A DNA stretch of 64,000 nt, taken from contig NZ_PIPN01000003.1 of NCBI RefSeq assembly GCF_003986955.1, positions 1 to 64,000 of the forward strand. The letters are read 5' to 3'. This stretch comes from Aliidiomarina sedimenti (GTDB taxonomy: Bacteria > Pseudomonadota > Gammaproteobacteria > Enterobacterales > Alteromonadaceae). Of this stretch, positions 23,733 through 32,227 are shown one piece after another. Made by a program: the position numbers and the translations under genes. How positions within the stretch are numbered: the stretch's first letter is position 1; every line of letters begins with the position of its first letter. Under the pieces are notes generated by a model. That model did no database searches, was not told the origin of the DNA, and saw nothing but the letters and a program-made list of their open reading frames with translations.

Positions 23733-24290
23733 ATGGCTAATCAGGAGCATATGGAAGGGATGAGCTGGGGTCGATTCGCAGCGATGATTGTGACCTCAAC
23801 GTTGGTTATGTTTTTTCTGATGTACCAGTTCGTTTACTCATTTGACCATGCTGTCTTTAGCATGAATCGGCTAATCGCTTCGTTGGTGATGGGCTGTGTG
23901 ATGACCATTGTGATGCTGTCGTTTATGTGGTCAATGTATAAGGGGCAGGGAACCAAGATCGCCATTGTGGTTTTAGCCGCGGTGTTAGGCCTGTTTTTAT
24001 TATTTTCGAATAGAAGCCAGTTGGTAATCGGCGACGTGAACTTTATGAAATCTATGATCCCGCACCATTCTATCGCGATCAATAATGCCCGCAAGGCGAG
24101 CATTAACGACCCCCGGGTTCGCGAGTTGGCGGACGAGATTATTGCTGCACAGGTTCGCGAAATCGCGCTTATGAAACGGTTGCTGGATGATATTGACCGA
24201 AACGGCGAGCGCGGCGATGTGGCGCTACCCCCGCGCTCCACCGCCCTCACTCCAGAAATGGAGCGTGAGATTGAGCAGGCCCTCCAATGA
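23733..24290 (+). CDS. DUF305 membrane protein
   Basis: 185 residues from ATG 23733, with a perfect AAGGAGG seven bases before. Three N-terminal membrane helices lead to the DUF305 core: [19 protein letters not shown], then [19 protein letters not shown] and ALMKRLLDD. The paired His of MIPHH is conserved in this ferritin-like family of unknown function, which often lies in metal-resistance loci. It overlaps a 51-residue secreted ORF downstream (ATGA). Confidence 0.85.
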   Translation: MANQEHMEGMSWGRFAAMIVTSTLVMFFLMYQFVYSFDHAVFSMNRLIASLVMGCVMTIVMLSFMWSMYKGQGTKIAIVVLAAVLGLFLLFSNRSQLVIGDVNFMKSMIPHHSIAINNARKASINDPRVRELADEIIAAQVREIALMKRLLDDIDRNGERGDVALPPRSTALTPEMEREIEQALQ

Positions 24291-24442
24291 AACGAGTCAT
24301 AGTAGTTATTCTTGCATCCATTGCATGTAGCGGCTCGTTGGCTGCACAGGAGCCAACTGAAACAGCGCTTGGTTCACCCGATATTCCAGCATTCGTAGAA
24401 ACACATGTAAATCGTCGAATTAACCCAGCCATAGACGACTAA
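24287..24442 (+). CDS. Small secreted protein downstream of DUF305
   Basis: 51 residues. The ATG overlaps the DUF305 stop (ATGA at 24287-24290), indicating translational coupling. [20 protein letters not shown] is a good Sec signal peptide; cleavage after LAA leaves about 31 residues, [20 protein letters not shown] and the rest. The signal peptide and coupling support it as a real gene. Function unknown, perhaps a small periplasmic partner of the DUF305 protein. Confidence 0.6.
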   Translation: MKRVIVVILASIACSGSLAAQEPTETALGSPDIPAFVETHVNRRINPAIDD

Positions 24443-24508
24443 GGATGGCTCGGCGATTCTGGCCGCAGCCTTACTTACAGTCGTAATAAAACGGCGGTTG
24501 GGAGAACA

Positions 24509-25167
24509 ATGATGATTACAGTGTACGGATTTGGCAAGGTAGCGCCGCAGGTGATTGGTATCACACGTGACCTGCGTGTGCTATGGGCACTTGAGGAATG
24601 TGAATTAGAATACCAGGTCGAGGGTTGGATGATTTTGCAGATGAGTTGCATGGTCCTGATTTTCTCGCGCTCAACCCATTCGGAAAAGTCCCTGCTATCG
24701 ATGACGATGGTTTAATTCTTTTCGAATCAGGGGCTATAGTCAGTTATCTGGCAGAAAAGTCAGGAAAGCTTATGCCGGAGCCTGCAGCAGAGCGGGCAAA
24801 AGCCCTGCAATGGGCTTTTGCGGCGCTGGATACTGTGGAGGGGCCGTTAACGGAGATTGCGTCCATTGACTTGTTCGATGCTGACGCCGAGTGGGCTAAG
24901 CTTCGTCGGCCGGCGCTGGTCGAGTTAGCGCATAAACGCCTTGAGATTTTAAGTGACACGCTTAGCAAGACACGCTATTTACTGGGAAACGTTTTCACGT
25001 ACCCGGATATTCTGATGGCGTTGGCTGTGCGTCAGATTCAGCATACAACTATTTTAGAAACCTATCCGAAGGTGACGGCATATTTAGCTCGCTGTTATGA
25101 GCGAGCAAGCTGGCAGACATGTTTTGAGGCATACTCGCGTCGCATACAAGGGGCTGGCGCGATGTAA
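24509..25167 (+). pseudogene. Glutathione S-transferase, frameshifted
   Basis: Frame 1 from ATG 24509 (GGAG upstream) reads ITVYGFGKVAPQ, RDLRVLWALEECELEYQVEG. Near 24623 the reading must move to another frame, consistent with one lost base, to continue LDDFADELHGPDFLALNPFG, KVPAIDDDGLILFESGAIVS, then the all-helical C-terminal domain. Together they make a normal GST: thioredoxin-like domain with PxxKVP and ESxAI motifs, then the helical domain. As it stands it gives two useless pieces. A sequencing error in the GGG run at 24622-24624 is a real alternative. Confidence 0.85.
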
Positions 25168-25209
25168 CGAAAGGAGAATACGCATGGAGTATTTTAAGGG
25201 AACTAACGA

Positions 25210-26172
25210 GTGTTGAATTTATTGTTGGTGGCACTAGGCGTTTTACTCCTAACCACCGGGGGTGAAGCGCTAATCAGAGGGGCACTGGCGGCTGCACAGC
25301 GGCTGGGAGTGTCGCCCCTGCTAAGTGGCCTGCTTATCGTTGGTTTTGGTACTTCAGCTCCGGAATTGGTGGTTTCCATTGATGCGGCATTAAGCGAACG
25401 TCCGGATATCGCTGTGGGTAATGTGGTTGGTAGTAATATCGGGAATATTTTGCTGATTTTGGGGCTGTGTGCGCTGATAACACCGCTTGCTGTGCGGCCA
25501 CTTGTATTGCGGCGTGATGCAATTACCGTGGTGGCCGCAAGTATCCTCTTTCTGATACTCGTCGGCGGAAGTGCGCTGGCCAGATGGGATGCTGCGATTC
25601 TTTTAATTGTGCTGTTGGCTTATCTCACCTGGGCGTACCGGACTGAACAGCTTGGCACGGCACCGTCTGCAGAACTACATCGGGCGGAAGGAGAGGAAGT
25701 CGCCTCCTTGCCGCGAACCGTATTATGGATGATCACCGCAATAGTGCTGGGTCTAGTGCTTTTAATCGCGGGCTCTCAGGTACTGCTACGAGGGGCGGTC
25801 GGTATTGCCGAATCATTCGGCGTGTCCGAAGCGGTCATCGGACTGACACTGGTTGCGGTGGGAACCTCGTTGCCGGAGCTTTCGATTTCAGTTATCGCTG
25901 CGTTTCGCCGCCATGCGGACGTTGCTATTGGTAATATTCTGGGTAGCAATATCTTTAACCTGCTTGGGATCCTTGGTATTTCGGCGTTGTTGCAACCGCT
26001 ACCGGTTCACCAACGAATTCTGCAGTTTGATCAGTGGGTGATGCTGGGCACTTCACTGGTTCTGTTACTGTTTCTTTATACGGGGCATCGTCTCAGCCGA
26101 CTGGAGGGTGGCCTGCTTCTGTTAGGCTACGCGGCCTATGTGGGGCTTAGCTTTACTGTCTTTGGTGGGTAA
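25210..26172 (+). CDS. Calcium/sodium antiporter, CaCA family (YrbG-like)
   Basis: 320 residues from GTG 25210. Two internal alpha repeats carry the signature GFGTSAPELVVSIDA ... GNVVGSNIGNILLILG and AVGTSLPELSISVIAA ... GNILGSNIFNLLGILG, with about ten membrane helices in two inverted halves. It exchanges cations across the inner membrane. A ten-codon ORF, MEYFKGTNEC (25184-25216), with a strong AAGGAGA site overlaps the start and may couple translation. Confidence 0.9.
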   Translation: MLNLLLVALGVLLLTTGGEALIRGALAAAQRLGVSPLLSGLLIVGFGTSAPELVVSIDAALSERPDIAVGNVVGSNIGNILLILGLCALITPLAVRPLVLRRDAITVVAASILFLILVGGSALARWDAAILLIVLLAYLTWAYRTEQLGTAPSAELHRAEGEEVASLPRTVLWMITAIVLGLVLLIAGSQVLLRGAVGIAESFGVSEAVIGLTLVAVGTSLPELSISVIAAFRRHADVAIGNILGSNIFNLLGILGISALLQPLPVHQRILQFDQWVMLGTSLVLLLFLYTGHRLSRLEGGLLLLGYAAYVGLSFTVFGG

Positions 26173-26189
26173 GGAAAAGGGTTTGCAAT

Positions 26190-27110
26190 ATGCATTGGCA
26201 GATCAGAATCCCCTTACGAGCAGTTTCAAGCATCAGAAACACGAACTGGAGTCTGGCCTTTGTAGCGCTTGCGGCGCTTTGCTGGGGACTTTCTGGTGGT
26301 ATCGCGGGGATACTCACCGGCGAGGGGTGGGATCCTGTTGTGGTCTCGTTCTACCGCGGCGGAACCGGACTCCTCTTTGTTCTCATTTGGCTGGCGCTCA
26401 AGCCACACCATAGTGGGCTGGCCAACCCCCGGTTATGGTTCTGGTCAGTGCTTGCAGGTGTGGGGGTAACGGGTAACTTCACGTTTTATTTTATCAGCAT
26501 CGCCGAGGGCAGTGTCGCTGTGGCGGCAACCCTGATGTACTGCGCCCCCGTTTTTGTTTATATCGTGTCTTTTTTATTCAGGCTTGAAAAACCTACGGTG
26601 CCGAAGTGTATTGCCATGGTGTTGGTGATGGCTGGTGTTGTATTGCTTACCGGTATTTATGACCTGGAAAACACCGACGTTACCCTGATTGCCGCAGGCG
26701 CAGGACTGCTTTCCGGAATGTCCTATGCACTCTTCATTTTTGGTTTCAAATACGCAGCTCCGCATGGCAGCCCTCAGGCGATTCTGCTAATAGCCTTCGC
26801 AATTCTTGCAGTCTTATTAATTGGTCTGAGCGGCACCACGGAAACGCTGGAGGTATTGTCAGCACCGCGTTTGCCGCTGTTCCTGGCGCTGGGACTCTTA
26901 GGGGGCGGGATATCATTTATCTTGTATATCAGGGGCCTGAATTACACGGCGCCGGCGTTGGCGGCTATTGTAGCGATGATTGAGCCGGTTACTGCGTCGT
27001 TATTTGGTGTCGTCTTTCTGGCGCAAAGCCTGGCAGCTCCGCAGCTGCTTGGTATGGCGCTGATTCTGTTAACAGTAACCGCGCTGGGGGTCTATTCCAG
27101 CAAAGCCTGA
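26190..27110 (+). CDS. EamA-family (DMT) transporter
   Basis: 306 residues with ten membrane helices in two EamA repeats. First repeat: LAFVALAALCWGLSGGIAGI ... FYRGGTGLLFVLIWLAL; second: LIAAGAGLLSGMSYALFIFG ... GLNYTAPALAAIVAMIEPVT. Drug/metabolite transporter superfamily; substrate unknown. It starts 17 bases after the antiporter gene and is probably co-transcribed. Confidence 0.9.
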   Translation: MHWQIRIPLRAVSSIRNTNWSLAFVALAALCWGLSGGIAGILTGEGWDPVVVSFYRGGTGLLFVLIWLALKPHHSGLANPRLWFWSVLAGVGVTGNFTFYFISIAEGSVAVAATLMYCAPVFVYIVSFLFRLEKPTVPKCIAMVLVMAGVVLLTGIYDLENTDVTLIAAGAGLLSGMSYALFIFGFKYAAPHGSPQAILLIAFAILAVLLIGLSGTTETLEVLSAPRLPLFLALGLLGGGISFILYIRGLNYTAPALAAIVAMIEPVTASLFGVVFLAQSLAAPQLLGMALILLTVTALGVYSSKA

Positions 27111-27199
27111 GGTTTGATATCCACGCTTGTCCGTCCGTATTAACTCTTGTAAAGTCAGTAAGATAATAACGCTATCAGCGACACCACGAGGGATACATT

Positions 27200-27580
27200 A
27201 TGTTTTCAAACCTAACCAATTTCCTTTATGAGCGATCTGCTAAGCAGGCCTTTGGTTTTTACCTGGCGTACGTCATTTTAGGTGTTCTTATTGGAGCCTT
27301 AGCCGGGGGAATCGCAGGTACCATTGTCGGCAGCGAGAATGCCTTTGAGGTGGGTGCCAGAACAGGCACTATCGTGGCTATAATTTATACACTGGTGCTG
27401 GGTTTGTTAATTGCTAAAAGCAAAGGGTTATTGAACTCGTTTCCCACCTTGGTGCTAATTGCCCTGGCGGGGGTAATTTGTTTCTTTATTGGTGCGCTTG
27501 GCGGTTTGATTCCGATTGCCTACCTGTCAACCAGACCCTCTGCTCTGGACCAGTCAATTCAGAACGTCCAGCTTGACTGA
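27200..27580 (+). CDS. Small membrane protein
   Basis: 126 residues with GAGGGA before the ATG. Three membrane segments: YLAYVILGVLIGALAGGIAG, TGTIVAIIYTLVLGLLIAKS and LIALAGVICFFIGALGGLIP. The first and last have Gly-zipper spacing. No family recognised. Confidence 0.65.
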   Translation: MFSNLTNFLYERSAKQAFGFYLAYVILGVLIGALAGGIAGTIVGSENAFEVGARTGTIVAIIYTLVLGLLIAKSKGLLNSFPTLVLIALAGVICFFIGALGGLIPIAYLSTRPSALDQSIQNVQLD

Positions 27581-27688
27581 CAGGATTACCCGGGATTGAG
27601 TAGCAGGTTGCAAGCCGGGGGTTGTCGAAACGCGTCGTCCTGATCCGACTAGCATGCAGGCTAAACAGATCTGGACAGGAGTTTGCAA

Positions 27689-28243
27689 TTGGCACATGTC
27701 GTCCATTCAATCAATGTGACAGCAGGTGGGTCGTGTCATCATCAGGATAGCAGCATCGATGACGCACACCTCGACTACGCGACTCAACTTACGCGTTCCG
27801 CCGCTGCGATGCTGCTGGGCAGGCATACCTTTGAATTGTTTATGCAGTTCTGGCCGCAAACGGCTAGCCAAACCGATCTGCCCGCGGGGACGCTGGCGTT
27901 GGCGACAGCGTTTCATCATATCCCTAAGCTGGTAGTCTCCGGTACATCGGTTGCCGTGACCTGGAACAATACGACACAGATTAAGCCTGGTCTTGAGAGC
28001 ATTCGCCAAACGCTGGCGGGAATACAGGGTCGGGTGGTTATTTTCGGTAGCCCCAGCCTTGCCGACAGCTTGTTAAACGAAGGGCTGGTGAATGAACTTC
28101 ATATTGTCGCCCAACCCTATATAGGGGTAGCTGATCCGCGAGCATTTACGGCGATAAAACAACGAATTGGTCTTAGCCTGTTGGGCGTTGATTGGTTTGA
28201 GTCTGGTTCGGTACTTTTACGATATAAAGTGAATGAAATATAG
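27689..28243 (+). CDS. RibD C-terminal domain / dihydrofolate reductase-like protein
   Basis: About 184 residues. TTG 27689 lies seven bases after AGGAG (27677-27681); the earlier TTG 27683 is too close. AHVVHSINVTAGG opens the fold, and AAAMLLGRHTFELFMQFWP, then GRVVIFGSPSLADSLLNEGL and VNELHIVAQPYIGVADP match the YyaP/YwjB-like RibD-C family (NADPH-binding reductase fold). Stand-alone members are of unclear function and are not proven riboflavin enzymes. Confidence 0.82.
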   Translation: MAHVVHSINVTAGGSCHHQDSSIDDAHLDYATQLTRSAAAMLLGRHTFELFMQFWPQTASQTDLPAGTLALATAFHHIPKLVVSGTSVAVTWNNTTQIKPGLESIRQTLAGIQGRVVIFGSPSLADSLLNEGLVNELHIVAQPYIGVADPRAFTAIKQRIGLSLLGVDWFESGSVLLRYKVNEI

Positions 28244-28348
28244 CCGCAATGGAGTGTAAAACTGTATGACAGGGGTTTTTGTGGTTGACGAGGTACTCGA
28301 GGAACGAAAACGACCCGCTTTGCTCAACCAGCAGCGGCACAGCAGCTT

Positions 28349-29581
28349 TTACTCTGCTGTGCAATGCGCGAAGTAGGTGGTGGTCGCAGGCCAGTCGGAA
28401 AAGACGCCTTCGACGCCGACATCGTGCTTCAGTACGTCCAGTAATTGCAGCACCATCGATGGGTCCTCTGTGATCTCGCTAATAGTTTGGTAGTACCAGC
28501 CCCCACCGTCATACAGCGTCCCTGAACGTTCAACGGTCCATGCAATTAACTTCAGCCCGGCGGCTTTGGCGTGCTGGGCATACAGCGACGGAACAATGTT
28601 CCCGTTCTCGCTCGTCACCAGCATCCATAGCGGTGGGCCCAGATACCGCACGCCCTTGTCATACAACTCCTGCATTGAGATCTGCCAACTCTGCGGTTGC
28701 TGGGGGTCAAAGTCGGGCAGGGTTTGGCGGCCATCGAGCCAAATTGCCTGCTCGGCAAACTGCGGCCAGTTGGCTAACCAGTGCTCAATGTCCTCGAGGT
28801 GAAATGACTGCAGGAATACACGCTGAGGTTCTATATCTGCGTCGATATAGGCTTCGACGACTGCATCGGCGAAATCTGCACGACTGAAATCATTAAAGGG
28901 CATTGCTACTTCAGCAGCTTTCAGCTCGGGTGTCATGGCACGACCATATTCGTCTATCAGCGCTATGCTGGCCGCGTGGGACATTGGTTTTTCACACTGG
29001 CCATGGAGCTGGGTACGCCATGCCGGACCGCCGCGAAGATAGTCTTGCGCTGTGCTGGCGGTCTCGTCAAAGCCTTCCATAACAGCACATAAGGATTCAA
29101 TTTCAGCCAGCGTGAATTCGGACGTGCAGCACTGAGCTTGCGCGGGCTCGCCTGTTTGTGGATCGAATGGGGTGAAAGGGACCCGGCAACGGCTAGCCAG
29201 CTCTGGACGCGCCAGAATATCGGTGGTGTGGTGGAGATCGCACTGTGAGTGGCGGCACACCAGTTTTTTATCACGGGTAAAGGTCACGTCGCATTCGACC
29301 ACACCGGCACCCTGACGAATCGCTGCCAGATACGCGGCTTCGCTATGTTCGGGATAGAACAGTGACGCACCACGATGGGCAATAGAAAACGGTTGCGGTG
29401 CAATAGTGTTGAGGTCGCACGACTGCAGTTTTGACTTTAAAGGACCCTCAGGCAGGCGGTCAGTTAAATACAACGGACGTTCTCCGACCTGAATGTTGAT
29501 GCTATCTGACTCACTCACAGCCATGGCTGGTAACGATAAACAAATCAGTAGCAGTAAGCGCAGCGGGTGAGTGGTTAACAT
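28349..29581 (-). CDS. Secreted glycerophosphodiester phosphodiesterase
   Basis: 410 residues from ATG 29581 with signal peptide MLTTHPLRLLLLICLSLPAM; a start at 29611 would add ten residues before it. FSIAHRGASLFYPEHSEAAY holds the catalytic HRG, GAGVVECDVTFTRDKKLVCR the metal-binding ExD, and HSQCDLHHT the second His. It hydrolyses glycerophosphodiesters to glycerol-3-phosphate and alcohol in the periplasm. Divergent from a TonB receptor and close to phoD, it fits a phosphate-scavenging locus. Confidence 0.88.
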   Translation of the reverse strand: MLTTHPLRLLLLICLSLPAMAVSESDSINIQVGERPLYLTDRLPEGPLKSKLQSCDLNTIAPQPFSIAHRGASLFYPEHSEAAYLAAIRQGAGVVECDVTFTRDKKLVCRHSQCDLHHTTDILARPELASRCRVPFTPFDPQTGEPAQAQCCTSEFTLAEIESLCAVMEGFDETASTAQDYLRGGPAWRTQLHGQCEKPMSHAASIALIDEYGRAMTPELKAAEVAMPFNDFSRADFADAVVEAYIDADIEPQRVFLQSFHLEDIEHWLANWPQFAEQAIWLDGRQTLPDFDPQQPQSWQISMQELYDKGVRYLGPPLWMLVTSENGNIVPSLYAQHAKAAGLKLIAWTVERSGTLYDGGGWYYQTISEITEDPSMVLQLLDVLKHDVGVEGVFSDWPATTTYFAHCTAE

Positions 29582-29712
29582 CAGAAAGATCCTCAGGGTC
29601 GGTGGCAGCACAGGACTAAAATCAGGCTAGCCTATGTTCTTTTAACTTTGATGACATTTATTCGGTGTTTACTACATTTTCGTGAATGTTGCGTAACTTT
29701 AGATTCATTTTT

Positions 29713-29730
29713 CTATCATAAAACTGCCGC
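29713..29730 (+). promoter_or_regulatory. Possible Pho box upstream of the TonB receptor
   Basis: CTATCAT-AAAA-CTGCCGC resembles two CTGTCAT half-sites 11 bp apart with an A-rich spacer (6/7 and 4/7 matches), 75-92 bp before the receptor start. It is weaker than the one at 33951 but consistent with the neighbouring phosphoesterases. Confidence 0.4.
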
Positions 29731-29804
29731 TAATTAGCCCTAAATTAGGTCCGTATTACTCACATAGCTCTCTCATAACTCTCACAAAATATGGACTTAT
29801 AATA

Positions 29805-32159
29805 ATGATAGTTAAATCACTACCCTTTACCTATACCACGCTCAGCGCGTGCATTGCGGCACTGCTTTATGCGCCAGCGACCCAGGCTCAAACCGAGCCC
29901 GAAGCGACGGAAGAAATAGAGCGCATTATGGTAACAACCCAGCGCAGGACTCAGGCGATACAGGATGTACCCGCAACTATCAGTGCCTACTCGGGGGAGT
30001 TGCTGGAGGAACTTGGGATTGTCGAACTGGATGTGTTGTCTGATATTACACCGGGCTTGGTGATTCAGGAGCAAAGTCCGAATAACCCGGGATTTGTCAT
30101 CCGCGGCATCACCTCAGACAGCGGCAGTGCGCAGGCTGCACCGCGGGTTTCTATTTTTTATAACGGGGTCGATATTTCCCGGTCACGCGGGTCTTACTTT
30201 GAGCTGTTCGATATTGAACGGGTTGAAGTGGTTCGTGGGCCGCAGTCTACACTGTTCGGCACGGCCGCTGCAGTGGGTGCGCTGGCCGTTTCAACCAATA
30301 AGCCACAGCAAGAATTTGCCGCCAGCCTGCGTGCCTCCGCTGGCAGTTACAACGCTCGCTCGACGGAAGGTTTCGTAACGGGGGGCAACTCGAAGCTGCA
30401 GGGCCGGCTGGCGTTGAGTTATCGTGAGCGTGACGGCTATATTGACAATATTGCTGGTAGCGAAGCCTCGCAGGACCCCAATGGTATTCGCCAGGATGAT
30501 ATGAACGGTATTCAGCGTCTCGGGGTGCGGCCATCGTTGCGTTGGTTACCGACTGACTACGTGACTGTGGATTTGGTATACACCTATGAGCGAAACGAAG
30601 ATACGGGAACCTCGTTTAAGAACGGGCTATTCGCTCCAACCGGCGGTGACACCAGCCCGTATTCGTTCGTCGAAATGTCAGGTAGTCCGCTATCGGCTGA
30701 GGTTCTTGGGCGGGAAAAGCTGGGCCTGGATCGAACCCTGGATGACCTTAACCTGACAGTGAACTGGGAGCTGAATGACAGCTTAACCTTTACCTCGATC
30801 AGTGGCTTGCGCTCTTTCGATTCGCTGGAGGTGTTCGATGCGGATGGTACCCAGGCCTGGTTCCTTGAATTTGCAGAAGACGCTGAGGGCGACCAGTTCA
30901 GTCAGGAGTTTCGTTTTACCCAAATGGGTGACCGCAGCACCATGTTATTTGGGGTAAATTACTTCAGCGAAGATGGTTCACAGCGCGTGCCGTTTAGCAC
31001 AGAAGAATCAATTTTCCTCAACTGCATGGGGATGCTCGGTTCAGGTTTACCGTGCGTCAATGAAGATGGCTCAGTCAACCTGCTGACGCCGCTTTTAACC
31101 GGGGGTGCTGCCGAGGTACTGCCGTATCAGGCTGAATACACGAACTTTGGCGACAACAGTAGCTACTCTGCGTTCTTTGATATCGCCTACGATGTATCCG
31201 AGACGCTGGAGCTGACTGCTGGCCTGCGTTACGTCGATGAATCTAAAGAAAGTAGCTACAGCTCCGCGCTACCGGCCTCGGTTCTGGCTGGCATACCCTT
31301 ACTGCCAATCGCGAGCACCGATGGTGAGCGTTTTACTGCCAGTGCGTCCTACGATGACTGGTTACCGCGCTTTAACGCCTTGTACCGGGTTAACCCGCAA
31401 CTGAACCTGTATGCCACGATCGGTAAAGGCCGACGTGCCGAGGTGCTGAGTGTCAGTTCTGCTCAGTCGGAGCAGGGCACGGTGGTGCCGGATGTGACTG
31501 AAGTAGCGGCGGAAATTATCTGGAACTATGAAGCTGGGGTGAAAGGGTTTCTATTTGACCGGGCGATGAACTATACCGCGTCTGTGTTTTATCAGGATTA
31601 CTCAGATTTTCAGGTCACTTTGCAGGATGATGCCGGAAATTTCTACACTGATAACGCTGGCGCGGCGCGCAATGTTGGCTTTGAAGCCGATCTGCGTTAT
31701 CGCCTGAGTGACCACACTCAGGTGTTTAGTAATATGGCTTACATCGATGCGCGCATTGACCGTAACAGTAATAACGGTGATCTGGCGGGCAACCGGTTCC
31801 GCATGCAGCCGGAATGGACATTCAGTTCAGGCCTGTTCCATCAGCGGCCGTTGACCTCCACGCTCAACCTGACCAGCTCCCTGGTCTACAGTTTCCGTTC
31901 TGATATCTATTTTGACCCGGATAACGCGCCAGTGATGGGCCTGGATATCGGAGAGGGCGCTGTCCAGCTGACTAACCTGCGGATTGGTATTGAACACCCG
32001 GAACAGCGTTGGTCGGTAAAACTCTACGCCAATAACCTGTTTGATAAGTCGTATCTGGTTGATGCCGGCAACACGGGTGGTTCATTTGGCAACCCAACCT
32101 TTATTGCAGGTTCTCCGCGTATGGTAGGCATTGAGTTTCATAAGCAATTTGGCTTTTAA
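29805..32159 (+). CDS. TonB-dependent receptor (phosphorus island)
   Basis: 784 residues. Signal peptide ends at ATQAQ. A TonB-box-like ERIMVTTQRR precedes the plug (QDVPATISAYSGELLEELGI, RVEVVRGPQSTLFGTAAAVG). The 22-strand barrel ends with the outer-membrane insertion signal EFHKQFGF (terminal Phe). It resembles general Q-R-R type receptors rather than classic siderophore receptors. Its place between GDPD and PhoD genes suggests a phosphate-ester or other P-containing ligand (inference). A shared terminator follows. Confidence 0.9.
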   Translation: MIVKSLPFTYTTLSACIAALLYAPATQAQTEPEATEEIERIMVTTQRRTQAIQDVPATISAYSGELLEELGIVELDVLSDITPGLVIQEQSPNNPGFVIRGITSDSGSAQAAPRVSIFYNGVDISRSRGSYFELFDIERVEVVRGPQSTLFGTAAAVGALAVSTNKPQQEFAASLRASAGSYNARSTEGFVTGGNSKLQGRLALSYRERDGYIDNIAGSEASQDPNGIRQDDMNGIQRLGVRPSLRWLPTDYVTVDLVYTYERNEDTGTSFKNGLFAPTGGDTSPYSFVEMSGSPLSAEVLGREKLGLDRTLDDLNLTVNWELNDSLTFTSISGLRSFDSLEVFDADGTQAWFLEFAEDAEGDQFSQEFRFTQMGDRSTMLFGVNYFSEDGSQRVPFSTEESIFLNCMGMLGSGLPCVNEDGSVNLLTPLLTGGAAEVLPYQAEYTNFGDNSSYSAFFDIAYDVSETLELTAGLRYVDESKESSYSSALPASVLAGIPLLPIASTDGERFTASASYDDWLPRFNALYRVNPQLNLYATIGKGRRAEVLSVSSAQSEQGTVVPDVTEVAAEIIWNYEAGVKGFLFDRAMNYTASVFYQDYSDFQVTLQDDAGNFYTDNAGAARNVGFEADLRYRLSDHTQVFSNMAYIDARIDRNSNNGDLAGNRFRMQPEWTFSSGLFHQRPLTSTLNLTSSLVYSFRSDIYFDPDNAPVMGLDIGEGAVQLTNLRIGIEHPEQRWSVKLYANNLFDKSYLVDAGNTGGSFGNPTFIAGSPRMVGIEFHKQFGF

Positions 32160-32175
32160 ATACTAACATACCAGT

Positions 32176-32209
32176 AAAAAAGGGGTTGCCTGAGGCAACC
32201 CCTTTTTTT
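32176..32209. terminator. Bidirectional intrinsic terminator
   Basis: GGGGTTGCC - TGA - GGCAACCCC (32182-32202) with A-run before and seven T after. It serves the + strand receptor and the convergent - strand phoD. Confidence 0.88.
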
Positions 32210-32227
32210 GTTTAGTGAGCGCTGCGC

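Noticed and set aside
29761-29790. Near-repeats CTCTCTCATAA / CTCTCACAAAA before the receptor start as a second Pho box
   Set aside because: Half-site matches to CTGTCAT are poor in the second copy and the position is too close to the start codon; the site at 29713 is the better candidate.
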